64,000 nucleotides of DNA, from the NCBI GenBank assembly GCA_963931525.1, contig OZ007023.1, positions 1,984,001 to 2,048,000 of the forward strand. Direction: 5' to 3'. Shown piece after piece: positions 13,701 through 21,349 of this stretch (its first letter is position 1; each line of letters starts with the position of its first letter). Origin of the DNA: Fimenecus sp900545625 (GTDB taxonomy: Bacteria > Bacillota > Clostridia > Oscillospirales > Acutalibacteraceae). The translations under genes were made by a program, and so were the position numbers. The notes below the pieces were generated by a model that did not search any database, had not been told where the DNA came from, and saw nothing but the letters and a program-made list of their open reading frames with translations.

Positions 13701-14462
13701 GGTCTCAAGCGTGGGCGGTTCGCCGGGGCGAAGGCGCTTATAAACTTCGATGAGCGCCTGCTCGGTGTTGATGGTCGTATCCTTTTCGAGCGTTTCCTTG
13801 ATGCGCTCGTCATAGCCGAAGAACTCCAGGATCTCCTGATTGGTGCTAAGACCCAGCGCACGGATAAAGGTGGTGATGTAGATCTTGCGGTTTTTGTCGA
13901 TGCGGACATAGAACAGGTCGTTCTGATCCGTCTCATACTCGAGCCACGCACCGCGGTTCGGGATGACGGTGGCGGAGTACAGCTCCTTACCTGTCTTGTC
14001 GTGCGTCATGCCGTAGTAGACGCTCGGGGAACGGACCAGCTGCGAGATGATGACGCGCTCGGCGCCGTTGATGACGAAGGTACCGCTGTCGGTCATGAGC
14101 GGGAAATCGCCCATATACACTTCGTTCTCTTTGATCTCGCCTGTTTCCTTGTTTAAAAGCCTTGCGGTGACGCGCAGCGGCGCGGCGTAGGTCACGTCGC
14201 GTTCCTTGCACTCTTTAACCGTGTACTTGGGGGTGTCGTCCATCCGATACCCGACAAAGCTCAATACGAGATTGCCGGAATAGTCCGTGATGTCGGCGAC
14301 GTCACGGAACACCTCCTTGAGTCCCTCGTTGAGAAACCACTGGTACGAGTTTTTCTGCACCTCAATGAGGTTGGGCATCTGCATGACCTCGTTGATTTTA
14401 GAAAAACTCATTCGTGTGTTTTTCCCGAGCTGTACAGGTTTCACATTCACCATAGGGCCCAT
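10716..14462 (-). CDS. rpoB: RNA polymerase beta subunit
   Basis: The beta subunit is about 1248 residues. The rifampicin-binding region reads SQFMDQTNPLAELTHKRRL then SALGPGGL, with the wild-type Q513, D516, H526 and S531 equivalents, so a rifampicin-sensitive allele is predicted. The C-terminus is a strongly acidic tail. The start is uncertain within a few codons: ATG at 14462 (MGPMVNVKPVQLGKN), a GTG one codon earlier with AAGGA at good spacing, or ATG at 14453. The gene is not preceded by rplJ-rplL, its usual neighbours. It has its own consensus promoter and lies divergent to a DUF815 ATPase gene. Confidence 0.97.
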   Translation of the reverse strand: MGPMVNVKPVQLGKNTRMSFSKINEVMQMPNLIEVQKNSYQWFLNEGLKEVFRDVADITDYSGNLVLSFVGYRMDDTPKYTVKECKERDVTYAAPLRVTARLLNKETGEIKENEVYMGDFPLMTDSGTFVINGAERVIISQLVRSPSVYYGMTHDKTGKELYSATVIPNRGAWLEYETDQNDLFYVRIDKNRKIYITTFIRALGLSTNQEILEFFGYDERIKETLEKDTTINTEQALIEVYKRLRPGEPPTLETAQAQLDGLFFDSHRYDLSRVGRYKYNKKLCISARITGFKAKEPIISRLTGEVLADEGDLITPELAYRIEQEGVNTAVIDNEGDEVKVFSNGMVDIAEYVPQLTTEELEDAGINEKVRFDVLREVLDKCGDDKDALLEELSARCDDLIPKHITVDDIFASINYLNCIAHGVGTTDDIDHLGNRRIRSVGELLQNQFRIGFSRMERVVKERMTLQAQEPDKVTPAALINIRPVMAAIKEFFGSSPLSQFMDQTNPLAELTHKRRLSALGPGGLSRDRAGFEVRDVHYSHYGRMCPIETPEGPNIGLISYLATFARINKYGFIEAPFRRIDKETGVVLDEVTYMTADVEDAYMVAQANEPLDENGRFLHKKVNARFRDEFVEIEAGEADYMDVSPKMVVSVATAMIPFLENDDANRALMGSNMQRQAVPLLKTESPIVGTGMEYKAAVDSGTVVLAKHAGKVTAVDADHIEITVKGGKVDTYELIKFMRSNQGTCINQRPIVELGQKVEEGEVIADGPATSNGEISLGKNALIGFMTWEGYNYEDAVLINEKLVRDDVYTSIHIEEYELESRDTKLGPEDITRDIPNVGEDALANLDENGIIRIGAEVHSGDILVGKVTPKGETELTAEERLLRAIFGEKAREVRDTSLRVPHGEYGIVVDVEVFTRENSDELSPGVNKVVRCYIAQKRKLSVGDKMAGRHGNKGVVSRILPQEDMPFLDDGTPLDIVLNPLGVPSRMNIGQVLEVHLGFAYRKLGQKIATPVFDGAHEADIREALKEAGYREDGKSILTDGRTGLKFDNPVTVGVMYFLKLHHLVDDKIHARSTGPYSLVTQQPLGGKAQFGGQRFGEMEVWALEAYGAAYTLQEILTVKSDDVVGRVKTYESIVKGLNVPKPGIPESFKVLIKELQSLALDIKVLDDDGEEIDLRQTFEDEINEVGIPAHDADLATGDVVNDVTLDDGYVTDEDAESELGEDAFNEYVSDEEEPFNPDEVDEDDF

Positions 14463-14624
14463 CACGCTCCATTTCCTTATTTGTGTTTTGAACGGCAGCC
14501 GAAAGGCTGCGCCCGCGGTGGAAAATGGCATTCATAACGCTTGCTTTTCCGGCATATTTGTGCTAAACTACCAATGCCCTAAAATGTGCAAGCAATAGAA
14601 CACCACTATAATTGCAGTTTATAT

Positions 14625-14653
14625 AGTTTACACCTGTTCTTACAGCCTGTCAA
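14625..14653 (-). promoter_or_regulatory. Promoter of rpoB-rpoC
   Basis: On the minus strand: TTGACA, 17 bases, TAAACT. It predicts a leader of about 155 bases, containing a small GCAGCC-TTTC-GGCTGC hairpin near 14495-14510, before the rpoB start. Confidence 0.8.
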
Positions 14654-14738
14654 GATGTAATTTTTGAAATACACCGATTCTTTTTCCCGTTTTTCCCGAA
14701 TACGGCAAAAACCAACATTTTTCCTTAGAGGTGGTCAT

Positions 14739-15941
14739 ATGCAACCGTTGCAAAACGTCATGCTGCAGCTGCACGGACTCTCGCTTTTCCGCGCACTGCT
14801 CGACGATACGGTATTCAAAGCCTTTTTGGCACTCGCAGACGAGCACGCATCCGAAGAAGCGCGTGCCGATTCAACAGCGCGGTTCTGCGCCGCGCTGTTC
14901 TCAGTGTGCGACGATTTGGGCGAGTATGTGCGCATGAAAATGCTGGAGGATGAAAACGCAGTCGTGCGCCGCGCCGGATGCGGAGAATTGACGCAAAGCT
15001 ATCTGGACGCGCTTGACAAAGAGCTGGACGCTTTGCAAGCCTTTGCCGCCGTCACACCGGAGGACGTACAGCGCTTTACGAAAGACCCTCTGCCCTTCCC
15101 GCACTGGCACAACACGCCGGAAAATCTCAAGGCGGTCTACCGCGATCAGCTGCAAAATATCGGCAAACGCGGCTTTGGGATCTGGGCGAAATACCGCATG
15201 TTCGTGCTCAAGGACGGCAAGATCACGCCGGTCAAGCACCCGGATCCGCAGCGGCTTTCCGACTTTTCGGGCTATGCGCGCGAGCGCAGCCGCGTTATCG
15301 CCAACACCGAAGCGCTGCTCGCCGGCAAGCCCTGCAACAACGTGCTTCTGTACGGCGACGCGGGTGCAGGCAAAAGCAGCACCGTCAAGGCGATCGTCAA
15401 CGAATATTACCCTGAGGGTCTGCGGCTCATCGAGGTCAAGAAAAACGAACTGTTCTTTCTCCCGGATATTTTGGACCGTCTTGCGCGCAACCCGCTGAAA
15501 TTCATTATATTCATCGACGATCTGAGCTTTACGCGCGGCGACAGCGACTTCGGCGCGCTCAAGGCGATCTTGGAGGGCAGCGTGGCGGGCAGGAGCCGCA
15601 ACATCGCAGTCTATGCCACCTCGAACCGCCGCCACCTTGTGCAGGAAAGCGTTTCCGACCGCAGCGGCGACGATCTGCACCGGCAGGACACCATTCAGGA
15701 GCTTACAAGCCTTTCGGCGCGGTTCGGCTTGCAGATCACGTTCTTAAAGCCCGACAAAAAGCTGTTCGAGCAGATCGTCTGCGATCTGGCGCGGCAGCAC
15801 AACGTGACGCTCGAACACGACGAGCTCATCCGCAAAGCGGAGGCGTTCGCCCTGCGCGGCGGCGGCAGGAGTCCGCGGCTTGCCAAGCAGTTCATCGAAT
15901 ATCTGGCGTATTCCGAAAAAAATGCCGAGGCGGCACAATAA
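14739..15941 (+). CDS. DUF815-family AAA-type ATPase
   Basis: The 400-residue protein matches the DUF815 family of P-loop ATPases. Walker A is YGDAGAGKSSTVKAI, Walker B is FIIFIDDLSF, and a sensor-like segment AVYATSNRRHLV is followed by an Arg-rich stretch typical of the family. The N-terminal 150 residues are helical with no recognised domain. The family is widespread but its cellular role is not established. The chosen ATG (MQPLQNVMLQL) has AGAGGTGG just upstream; an in-frame codon 75 bases earlier lacks one. The gene is divergent from rpoB and ends in its own terminator. Confidence 0.88.
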   Translation: MQPLQNVMLQLHGLSLFRALLDDTVFKAFLALADEHASEEARADSTARFCAALFSVCDDLGEYVRMKMLEDENAVVRRAGCGELTQSYLDALDKELDALQAFAAVTPEDVQRFTKDPLPFPHWHNTPENLKAVYRDQLQNIGKRGFGIWAKYRMFVLKDGKITPVKHPDPQRLSDFSGYARERSRVIANTEALLAGKPCNNVLLYGDAGAGKSSTVKAIVNEYYPEGLRLIEVKKNELFFLPDILDRLARNPLKFIIFIDDLSFTRGDSDFGALKAILEGSVAGRSRNIAVYATSNRRHLVQESVSDRSGDDLHRQDTIQELTSLSARFGLQITFLKPDKKLFEQIVCDLARQHNVTLEHDELIRKAEAFALRGGGRSPRLAKQFIEYLAYSEKNAEAAQ

Positions 15942-15952
15942 AATCGATCAAA

Positions 15953-15983
15953 AGCGGGTCCGTTTCCGGGCTCGCTCTTTTTT
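15953..15983 (+). terminator. Intrinsic terminator after the DUF815 gene
   Basis: A 10-bp stem with two G-U pairs (AGCGGGTCCG with CGGGCTCGCT) is followed by CTTTTTT, 12 bases after the stop codon. Confidence 0.8.
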
Positions 15984-15998
15984 CTCCGCCCGCAGCGC

Positions 15999-16027
15999 TT
16001 GCAATCGGCGGCACAATCTGTTATGCT
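15999..16027 (+). promoter_or_regulatory. Promoter of the beta-galactosidase gene
   Basis: TTGCAA, 17 bases, TATGCT. The short leader carries TCCGGA repeated 12 bases apart (around 16046-16063), able to form a small hairpin before the AGAGAGG ribosome site. Confidence 0.6.
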
Positions 16028-16082
16028 TATGAATTGAAAAGAAATCCGGAAAAAAGTCCGGAAAGGTAAGAGAGGAATACAT

Positions 16083-19000
16083 ATGCGCGAAAAAGGATTC
16101 GACTGGGAAAACCCTGCCGTGATCAAGCGGCATAAGGAAGACGGGCATGTCATCGCCTTTTCCTACGATGACGCCGAAGCCGCCGCCAAGCGTGAGGCGC
16201 CCGACACCAAACTTTCCCTGAACGGCGAGTGGAAATTCCACTGGCAAAGAGGCCTTCAAAACGAGCCGGCGGATTTCTTCCGCACGGACTTTGACGACAG
16301 CGAATGGCGCACCATCCCCGTACCCTCGGTCTGGCAAACGGAAAAAACGGGCAGCGTACCGTATTATTATGCGAGCACCTTCCCGCGCGCCATTTCGCGC
16401 AGCAAGCACAAGATCCCCTGCATCGACCATGACATGCAGGAGATCGGGCACTACCGCCGCACCTTTACCCTGCCCGAAAATTTTGAGGGCAAGGAGATCT
16501 TCCTGCACTTCGGTGCGGCAAAATCCGCACTGGAGGTCTATGTCAACGGTGAGTTTGCAGGATATTCGCAGGGTTCCATGACACCGCACGAATTCGACGT
16601 GACCGCGTTTTTGCACAGCGGTGAGAATCTGGTATGCGCGCGCGTGTACCGCTACAGCGACGCGACCTATATCGAGGATCAGGATATGTGGTGGCTTTGC
16701 GGCATCTACCGTGAGGTATATCTGTTCTGCGAGGAAAAGGTCTGCCTGCGCGATTTCTTCATCACCACGGATTTAGATGAAAACTACCGCGACAGCGACA
16801 CGAAGCTCGAAGTCACGGTCAACAATTATACGGGCAAAGACGCGCCTGCGACCGTGAAGGCGGAGATCCTTTCCGCCGATGGAAAAAAAGAGGCGCTCGG
16901 CACACTCGACTTTGATGCGGCGACGGGCAGTACAACGGTGCATCTGCAAAAACTCGTAAAAAATCCGCTGAAGTGGTCGGCGGAGACCCCGAACCTCTAC
17001 ACCCTGCTGCTTGCGCTGACGGTAGACGGCAAAACGACCTATAAAGCGATCCGCTTTGGCTTTAAGAAGGTCGAGATCGTCGGCGAGCGCATCCTGTTCA
17101 ACGGTCAACCGATGCTGCTGCGCGGCACGAACCGCCACGACTTTGACCCCGACCACGGCTGGGCGGTGCCGAAGGATCGGTACTATCAGGATCTCGATTT
17201 GATGAAGCGTGCGAATATCAACTCCATCCGCACCTCGCACTACCCGGACGATCCGCTGTTCTATGAGCTGTGCGACGAGTACGGGTTTTACGTCATGGAT
17301 GAGTGCGACATGGAAAGCCACGGCGTGCGCCGCAAGGGCGTGCCGGGCAGCAACCCCGTCTGGACGAACGCGGTCGTGGATAAAATGGAGCGCATGGTCC
17401 TGCGCGACCGCAACCACGCGTGCGTCTTTATGTGGTCTTTGGGGAATGAAGCGGGTGACGGCTCGAACTTCACGAAGATGAAGGAAGCCGCCTTGCAGCT
17501 TGACAAGACTCGCCCGTTCCACTACGAGGGTGATTTTGACCTGACCAAGACCGACGTGATTTCACGCATGTACCCGCTGAAAGATACCATGGATAAGCTC
17601 TGCAACAAGGAGCCCATCACCATTACGCTGTATGACAACATCGCGAACCAGCTTGCAGCCGACTCCAAACCCATCCCGAAAGAGGCGTACACGAAGCCCG
17701 TGCTGCTGTGCGAATACGCGCACGCCATGGAAAACTCCTTAGGCAACTTCCAGGAATACATGGATGACTTTGAAGCGCACGACCACATGTGCGGCGGCTA
17801 TATTTGGGATTTTGTTGACCAGTCGCTGCGCCTGAAGACCCCGGAGGGCGACCACTGGCTGTACGGCACGGACTTTGAGAAATACGAGCCGCGCCGCCCG
17901 TTGCAGCTGCCGAACACCACCGCCATGACGGGCAGCAACACGTACTTCTGCGCCAACGGCATCGTCGCCGCCGACCGCAAGCCGCACCCCTCCTATTACG
18001 AGGTGAAAAAGGTCTACTGTGAGATCAAGGTTACGGAAAAGGATGCAGAAAAACAGCTGTTCACGGTCAGAAACAAGCACCTGTTCACCGACCTTTCCGA
18101 TATTGAATTCCGCTGGTCTGTCGAGGCGGACGGCGTTGAAATTGAAAGCGGTGTCTGTGAGAACGTGAATGCAGCTCCACTTTCGGAAAGCGATTTTACG
18201 ATCCCCTATTCCCGCGACAAATTCCCCGCGAATGCGGAGTGCCTGCTTTCCGTATTTTTCGTCCAGAAACATGCACAGCGCTGGTGCGAGGCGGGCTACG
18301 TGCAGAGCTTCGACCAGTTCACCGTGCAGGAAGCCAAAGCGGTCGAGACCCCGCACGAGGGCGAAAAGCTGCAAGTGGAAAAAGGCTCGAACCGTGTCGC
18401 TGTTACCGGCAAGGGCTTTTCTCTGCGCATCGCGGGCGGGCAGATCGTTTCGCTCATGATAGACGGCAAAGAGCTTCTTAAAGATCCCGTAAGGCCGAAC
18501 TTCTTCCGCGCGGTCACGGACAACGACCTTTCCAACACGAACTTCGTGCCGTTCCTCATTCCGCTGCACCCGTATTATGCGTGGCAGCGCGCGACGAACG
18601 GTGAGACGGGAACGATCCGCGAGGTTAAGGAAAACGCCGACGGCAGCGTGGTGATCGCAAGCACATGGAGTGTCAGCGGCATGAAGGACGTGGGGTCGAG
18701 CGTAACGGTATACCCGGACGGGACGTTCGAATGCGCGCTTTCCGGCACGCCGCGCCACACGCTGACGCGCTTCGGCACGCAGATGGGCTTTGTGCGTGAG
18801 CTGGAAAACGTCAAATGGTACGGCCGCGGCCCACAGGAGACCTACTGCGACCGCAAGACGGGCGGACGCGTTGCGATCTATTCCGCAACTGTCGCCGATC
18901 TCGAGCACCACTACATGCGCCCGCAGGAAAATGCCAACCGCACCGATGTGCGCTTTGTCGAGCTGACGGACAAGGACGGCAAGGGACTTCGCTTTGAAGC

Positions 19001-19232
19001 CGAGGTCGGCACGCCGCTGCAATTCTCGGCATGGCATTATACGCAGAACGAATTAGAAAAGGCGACGCATATCCACGAGCTCAAGCACAAGGATATTACG
19101 ACCTTCAACTTCGACCTCGCGCAGCTCGGCGTCGGCGGCGACATGCCCGGTGACGCGCACGTCCGCGAGCCGTATATCCTGCACGCGGGCACGCCGTTCG
19201 CCTATCGCTTCACGGTCAAACCGATCCGCTGA
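16083..19232 (+). CDS. lacZ: Beta-galactosidase, glycoside hydrolase family 2 (LacZ type)
   Basis: This 1049-residue cytoplasmic enzyme hydrolyses lactose and related beta-galactosides. It has the full LacZ layout: N-terminal sugar-binding domain (ERGLQNEPADFF region), immunoglobulin-like domains, a TIM barrel and the C-terminal small-chain beta-sandwich (WYGRGPQETYCDRKTGG). The acid/base Glu is E456 in GNEAGDG and the nucleophile is E544 in CEYAHAMENS, close to E461 and E537 of E. coli. There is no signal peptide. It is monocistronic, with a promoter upstream and a terminator downstream, and no sugar transporter sits next to it. The ATG has AGAGAGG 7 bases upstream. Confidence 0.95.
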   Translation: MREKGFDWENPAVIKRHKEDGHVIAFSYDDAEAAAKREAPDTKLSLNGEWKFHWQRGLQNEPADFFRTDFDDSEWRTIPVPSVWQTEKTGSVPYYYASTFPRAISRSKHKIPCIDHDMQEIGHYRRTFTLPENFEGKEIFLHFGAAKSALEVYVNGEFAGYSQGSMTPHEFDVTAFLHSGENLVCARVYRYSDATYIEDQDMWWLCGIYREVYLFCEEKVCLRDFFITTDLDENYRDSDTKLEVTVNNYTGKDAPATVKAEILSADGKKEALGTLDFDAATGSTTVHLQKLVKNPLKWSAETPNLYTLLLALTVDGKTTYKAIRFGFKKVEIVGERILFNGQPMLLRGTNRHDFDPDHGWAVPKDRYYQDLDLMKRANINSIRTSHYPDDPLFYELCDEYGFYVMDECDMESHGVRRKGVPGSNPVWTNAVVDKMERMVLRDRNHACVFMWSLGNEAGDGSNFTKMKEAALQLDKTRPFHYEGDFDLTKTDVISRMYPLKDTMDKLCNKEPITITLYDNIANQLAADSKPIPKEAYTKPVLLCEYAHAMENSLGNFQEYMDDFEAHDHMCGGYIWDFVDQSLRLKTPEGDHWLYGTDFEKYEPRRPLQLPNTTAMTGSNTYFCANGIVAADRKPHPSYYEVKKVYCEIKVTEKDAEKQLFTVRNKHLFTDLSDIEFRWSVEADGVEIESGVCENVNAAPLSESDFTIPYSRDKFPANAECLLSVFFVQKHAQRWCEAGYVQSFDQFTVQEAKAVETPHEGEKLQVEKGSNRVAVTGKGFSLRIAGGQIVSLMIDGKELLKDPVRPNFFRAVTDNDLSNTNFVPFLIPLHPYYAWQRATNGETGTIREVKENADGSVVIASTWSVSGMKDVGSSVTVYPDGTFECALSGTPRHTLTRFGTQMGFVRELENVKWYGRGPQETYCDRKTGGRVAIYSATVADLEHHYMRPQENANRTDVRFVELTDKDGKGLRFEAEVGTPLQFSAWHYTQNELEKATHIHELKHKDITTFNFDLAQLGVGGDMPGDAHVREPYILHAGTPFAYRFTVKPIR

Positions 19233-19256
19233 GGAAACATAGCTTCATACGCAGAA

Positions 19257-19290
19257 AACCGCCCGAACCGTTTGGCTCGGGCGGTTATTT
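19257..19290. terminator. Shared terminator between lacZ and ilvC
   Basis: A 10-bp perfect stem AACCGCCCGA with TCGGGCGGTT lies between the convergent genes, with short T-rich flanks on both strands. Confidence 0.75.
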
Positions 19291-19305
19291 CTATACAGCG
19301 AAAAC

Positions 19306-20331
19306 TTAGTTGTTGACCAGCTTATCCTTTTCGTCATTCCAGCTATACAGCTTTCTGACCTCTTCGCCGACCTTCTCCGACGGATGCTCCGCAGCGAGCT
19401 TGCGCATCGCCTTGAAGTGCACCTGACGGCCTGCGGGCGACATATCCAAAAGGAATTCCTTGGCGAACGTGCCGTCCTGAATGTCGGACAGGATCTTCTT
19501 CATCGTCTTTTTGGTCTCTTCGGTGATCAGCTTCGGGCCGGTGACATAGTCGCCGTATTCCGCTGTGTTGGAGATGGAGTAGCGCATGCCCGCAAAGCCG
19601 CTCTGATAGATCAGATCCACAATCAGCTTCATTTCATGGATGCACTCGAAATACGCATTTCTCGGGTCATAACCTGCCTCGCACAGCGTTTCAAAGCCCG
19701 CCTGCATCAGCGCGCAAACGCCGCCGCAAAGCACAGCCTGCTCACCGAACAGGTCGGTCTCGGTCTCGGTACGGAAGGTCGTTTCCAGAACGCCCGCACG
19801 TGCGCCGCCGATTGCCAGCGCATAGGCAAGCGCCAAATCAAGCGCTCTGCCGGTCGCATCCTGCTGCACGGCGACCAAGCACGGTACGCCTTTGCCCGCC
19901 TGATATTCGGAACGGACGGTGTGGCCGGGGCCTTTGGGCGCGACCATGGTGACGTCCACATCTTTCGGCGGGACGATGCAGCCGAAGTGGATGTTGAAGC
20001 CATGTGCAAACATCAGCATGTTGCCGGGCTCGAGGTTGGGCTCGATGTCCTTTTTATACATATCCGCCTGCAGTTCATCGTTAATGAGGATCATGATGAT
20101 GTCGGCGCGTTTCGCAGCCTCCGCCGCGGTGTAAACTTCGAAGCCCTGCTTTTCCGCCTTCGCCCAGGACTTGCTGCCCTCATAAAGGCCGATGATGACG
20201 TTGCAGCCCGACTCCTTTGCGTTGAGCGCATGGGCGTGACCCTGGCTGCCGTAGCCGATGACGGCGATGGTCTTGCCGTCGAGCAGCGACAGGTTGCAGT
20301 CCTCCTGGTAAAACATTCTTGCTTCTGCCAT
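19306..20331 (-). CDS. ilvC: Ketol-acid reductoisomerase (class I)
   Basis: IlvC converts acetolactate or acetohydroxybutyrate to dihydroxy acids using NAD(P)H and Mg2+, the second common step of valine, leucine and isoleucine synthesis. At 341 residues it is class I. The dinucleotide motif is VIGYGSQGHAHALN and the cofactor-selectivity loop is GLYEGSKSW, whose serines are more typical of NADPH use (inference). The knotted C-terminal domain has DLFGEQAVLCGG and the metal-binding Glu residues. AGGAGG precedes the ATG at ideal distance. The gene is transcribed away from a GntR regulator and has a two-site operator over its start point. Confidence 0.97.
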   Translation of the reverse strand: MAEARMFYQEDCNLSLLDGKTIAVIGYGSQGHAHALNAKESGCNVIIGLYEGSKSWAKAEKQGFEVYTAAEAAKRADIIMILINDELQADMYKKDIEPNLEPGNMLMFAHGFNIHFGCIVPPKDVDVTMVAPKGPGHTVRSEYQAGKGVPCLVAVQQDATGRALDLALAYALAIGGARAGVLETTFRTETETDLFGEQAVLCGGVCALMQAGFETLCEAGYDPRNAYFECIHEMKLIVDLIYQSGFAGMRYSISNTAEYGDYVTGPKLITEETKKTMKKILSDIQDGTFAKEFLLDMSPAGRQVHFKAMRKLAAEHPSEKVGEEVRKLYSWNDEKDKLVNN

Positions 20332-20367
20332 GGGAAATACCTCCTAAATATGTACCTGTTTTTTAGT

Positions 20368-20399
20368 TGTATGACAGGTTTGCTTTGTTGTCATACAAC
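20368..20399 (-). promoter_or_regulatory. GntR operator pair at ilvC
   Basis: Two copies of TTGTATGACA(A/G) face each other (20368-20378 and 20389-20399), centres 21 bp apart. Each fits the FadR-subfamily GntR consensus TNGTN3ACNA. The upstream copy begins a few bases after the -10 box, so binding would block transcription start. The same arrangement recurs at ilvD. Confidence 0.75.
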
Positions 20400-20401
20400 C
20401 A

Positions 20402-20429
20402 TTATAACCGTAAATTCTGATCTGTCAAT
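20402..20429 (-). promoter_or_regulatory. Promoter of ilvC
   Basis: On the minus strand: consensus TTGACA, 16 bases, consensus TATAAT, in the gap just after the regulator stop codon. Start of transcription would fall inside the operator. Confidence 0.85.
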
Positions 20430-20435
20430 ACCTTT

Positions 20436-21137
20436 TTACAATTCTTCAAAAGAAATTTGCTCGTGCTGCACGGCGTGGTGCAGGTGCACTGTCACGGCGC
20501 TTTTTACGCCGCGCGCGTCGCGCTTTTTTAAGAAATCCATAATCAAAATATGATCTTTGTAGGCGTCCTCGGCGATGACATCCAGATTGTAGTTGAGCGC
20601 GAAGGTTTGTTCGATCGTCCGCGTGAGCGTAGGCATGAACTGGCTTAAAAAATCGTTGTGTGCCGCCTTGATGATCGCGCCGTGAAAGGCGCTTTCCGAG
20701 GCAATGCGGTTCTTGCCGCGCGGGTCGATTTGAAGCTGGCGCTGGCATTCCGCGCCGAGTTCCAAAATGTGCTTAATCTCCGCTTCTGTTGCGCGCTTGC
20801 AGGCAAGCGCAGCGGCTTGCGGCTCGAAGATCATGCGCGCTTCGTACAGGTCACGCAGCGTGACCTGCATTTTGACCAATTCCTGCATATTGACGCTCTC
20901 CGCCGCAACGCGGTCAAGCTCCCCCGCTACGAACGTACCGCGTCCGCGCCGTACCTCCAAAAGTCCTTCGGAGGAGAGCGTGCGGATCGCCTCGCGCAGG
21001 GTCGTGCGGCTGATGCCGAGCGACTCGGCAAGCTCGTTTTCATTCGGCAGCTTTTCGCCCGGACGGTATTTCTTTTCTTCCAAGATCTGCGCACGCAGCG
21101 TTTCGGCGGTGCGCTGGGAAAGGTTTTCTGTTTGCAT
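20436..21137 (-). CDS. GntR-family regulator, FadR/FCD subfamily, probable ilvC/ilvD regulator
   Basis: The 233-residue protein has a winged helix at residues 8-70 (LGISRTTLREAIRTL recognition region, then GRGTFV wing) and a C-terminal FCD ligand domain. In the FCD domain H152 (AFHGAI), H196 (KDHIL) and H218 (VTVHLHH) match the metal-binding histidines of the family, suggesting a carboxylate ligand held by a metal. It lies between ilvC and ilvD, and both have matched operator pairs of the type this subfamily binds, so it most likely controls them. The effector (perhaps a pathway intermediate or branched-chain product) is unknown. Its own promoter carries no copy of the operator. Confidence 0.9.
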   Translation of the reverse strand: MQTENLSQRTAETLRAQILEEKKYRPGEKLPNENELAESLGISRTTLREAIRTLSSEGLLEVRRGRGTFVAGELDRVAAESVNMQELVKMQVTLRDLYEARMIFEPQAAALACKRATEAEIKHILELGAECQRQLQIDPRGKNRIASESAFHGAIIKAAHNDFLSQFMPTLTRTIEQTFALNYNLDVIAEDAYKDHILIMDFLKKRDARGVKSAVTVHLHHAVQHEQISFEEL

Positions 21138-21169
21138 AATCTGCCTCGATTCATAGATTTGCCTGTTCC

Positions 21170-21198
21170 ACTATACTATACTTTTGCAAAAAAAGCAA
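21170..21198 (-). promoter_or_regulatory. Probable promoter of the GntR regulator
   Basis: On the minus strand: TTGCTT, 17 bases, TATAGT (a second overlapping TATAGT lies 5 bases upstream). Confidence 0.55.
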
Positions 21199-21214
21199 AA
21201 CAAACCTTAAAATT

Positions 21215-21245
21215 GCTTTGCCGGCGTTTCTATCCCCGGCAAAGC
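21215..21245. other. Hairpin between the divergent gntR and ilvD promoters
   Basis: A perfect 10-bp stem GCTTTGCCGG with CCGGCAAAGC and an 11-base loop lies between the two promoters. On the minus strand it is followed by AATTTT, so it resembles a weak terminator that could stop stray transcription toward gntR; as DNA it could equally be a protein site. Confidence 0.5.
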
Positions 21246-21256
21246 GCAAAAGGGTA

Positions 21257-21284
21257 TTGACAGTTGGGATTTTGTTGCTATAAT
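21257..21284 (+). promoter_or_regulatory. Promoter of ilvD
   Basis: Consensus TTGACA, 16 bases, consensus TATAAT: the same spacing as the ilvC promoter. Confidence 0.85.
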
Positions 21285-21286
21285 AG

Positions 21287-21318
21287 TTGTATGACAACTA
21301 TCAAAATATGTCATACAA
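21287..21318 (+). promoter_or_regulatory. GntR operator pair at ilvD
   Basis: GTTGTATGACA and its inverse TGTCATACAAC are separated by 12 bases; the 11-bp sites are 21287-21297 and 21308-21318, centres 21 bp apart. The distance from the -10 box to the first site centre (8 bp) equals that at ilvC. Confidence 0.75.
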
Positions 21319-21349
21319 CCGTATAAAGATGTTGGACAGGAGGCATTTT

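Noticed and set aside
11406..13951. Candidate extra genes within rpoB in other frames
   Set aside because: rpoB is intact and essential throughout; overlapping frames have Arg/Ser/Ala-rich shadow composition.
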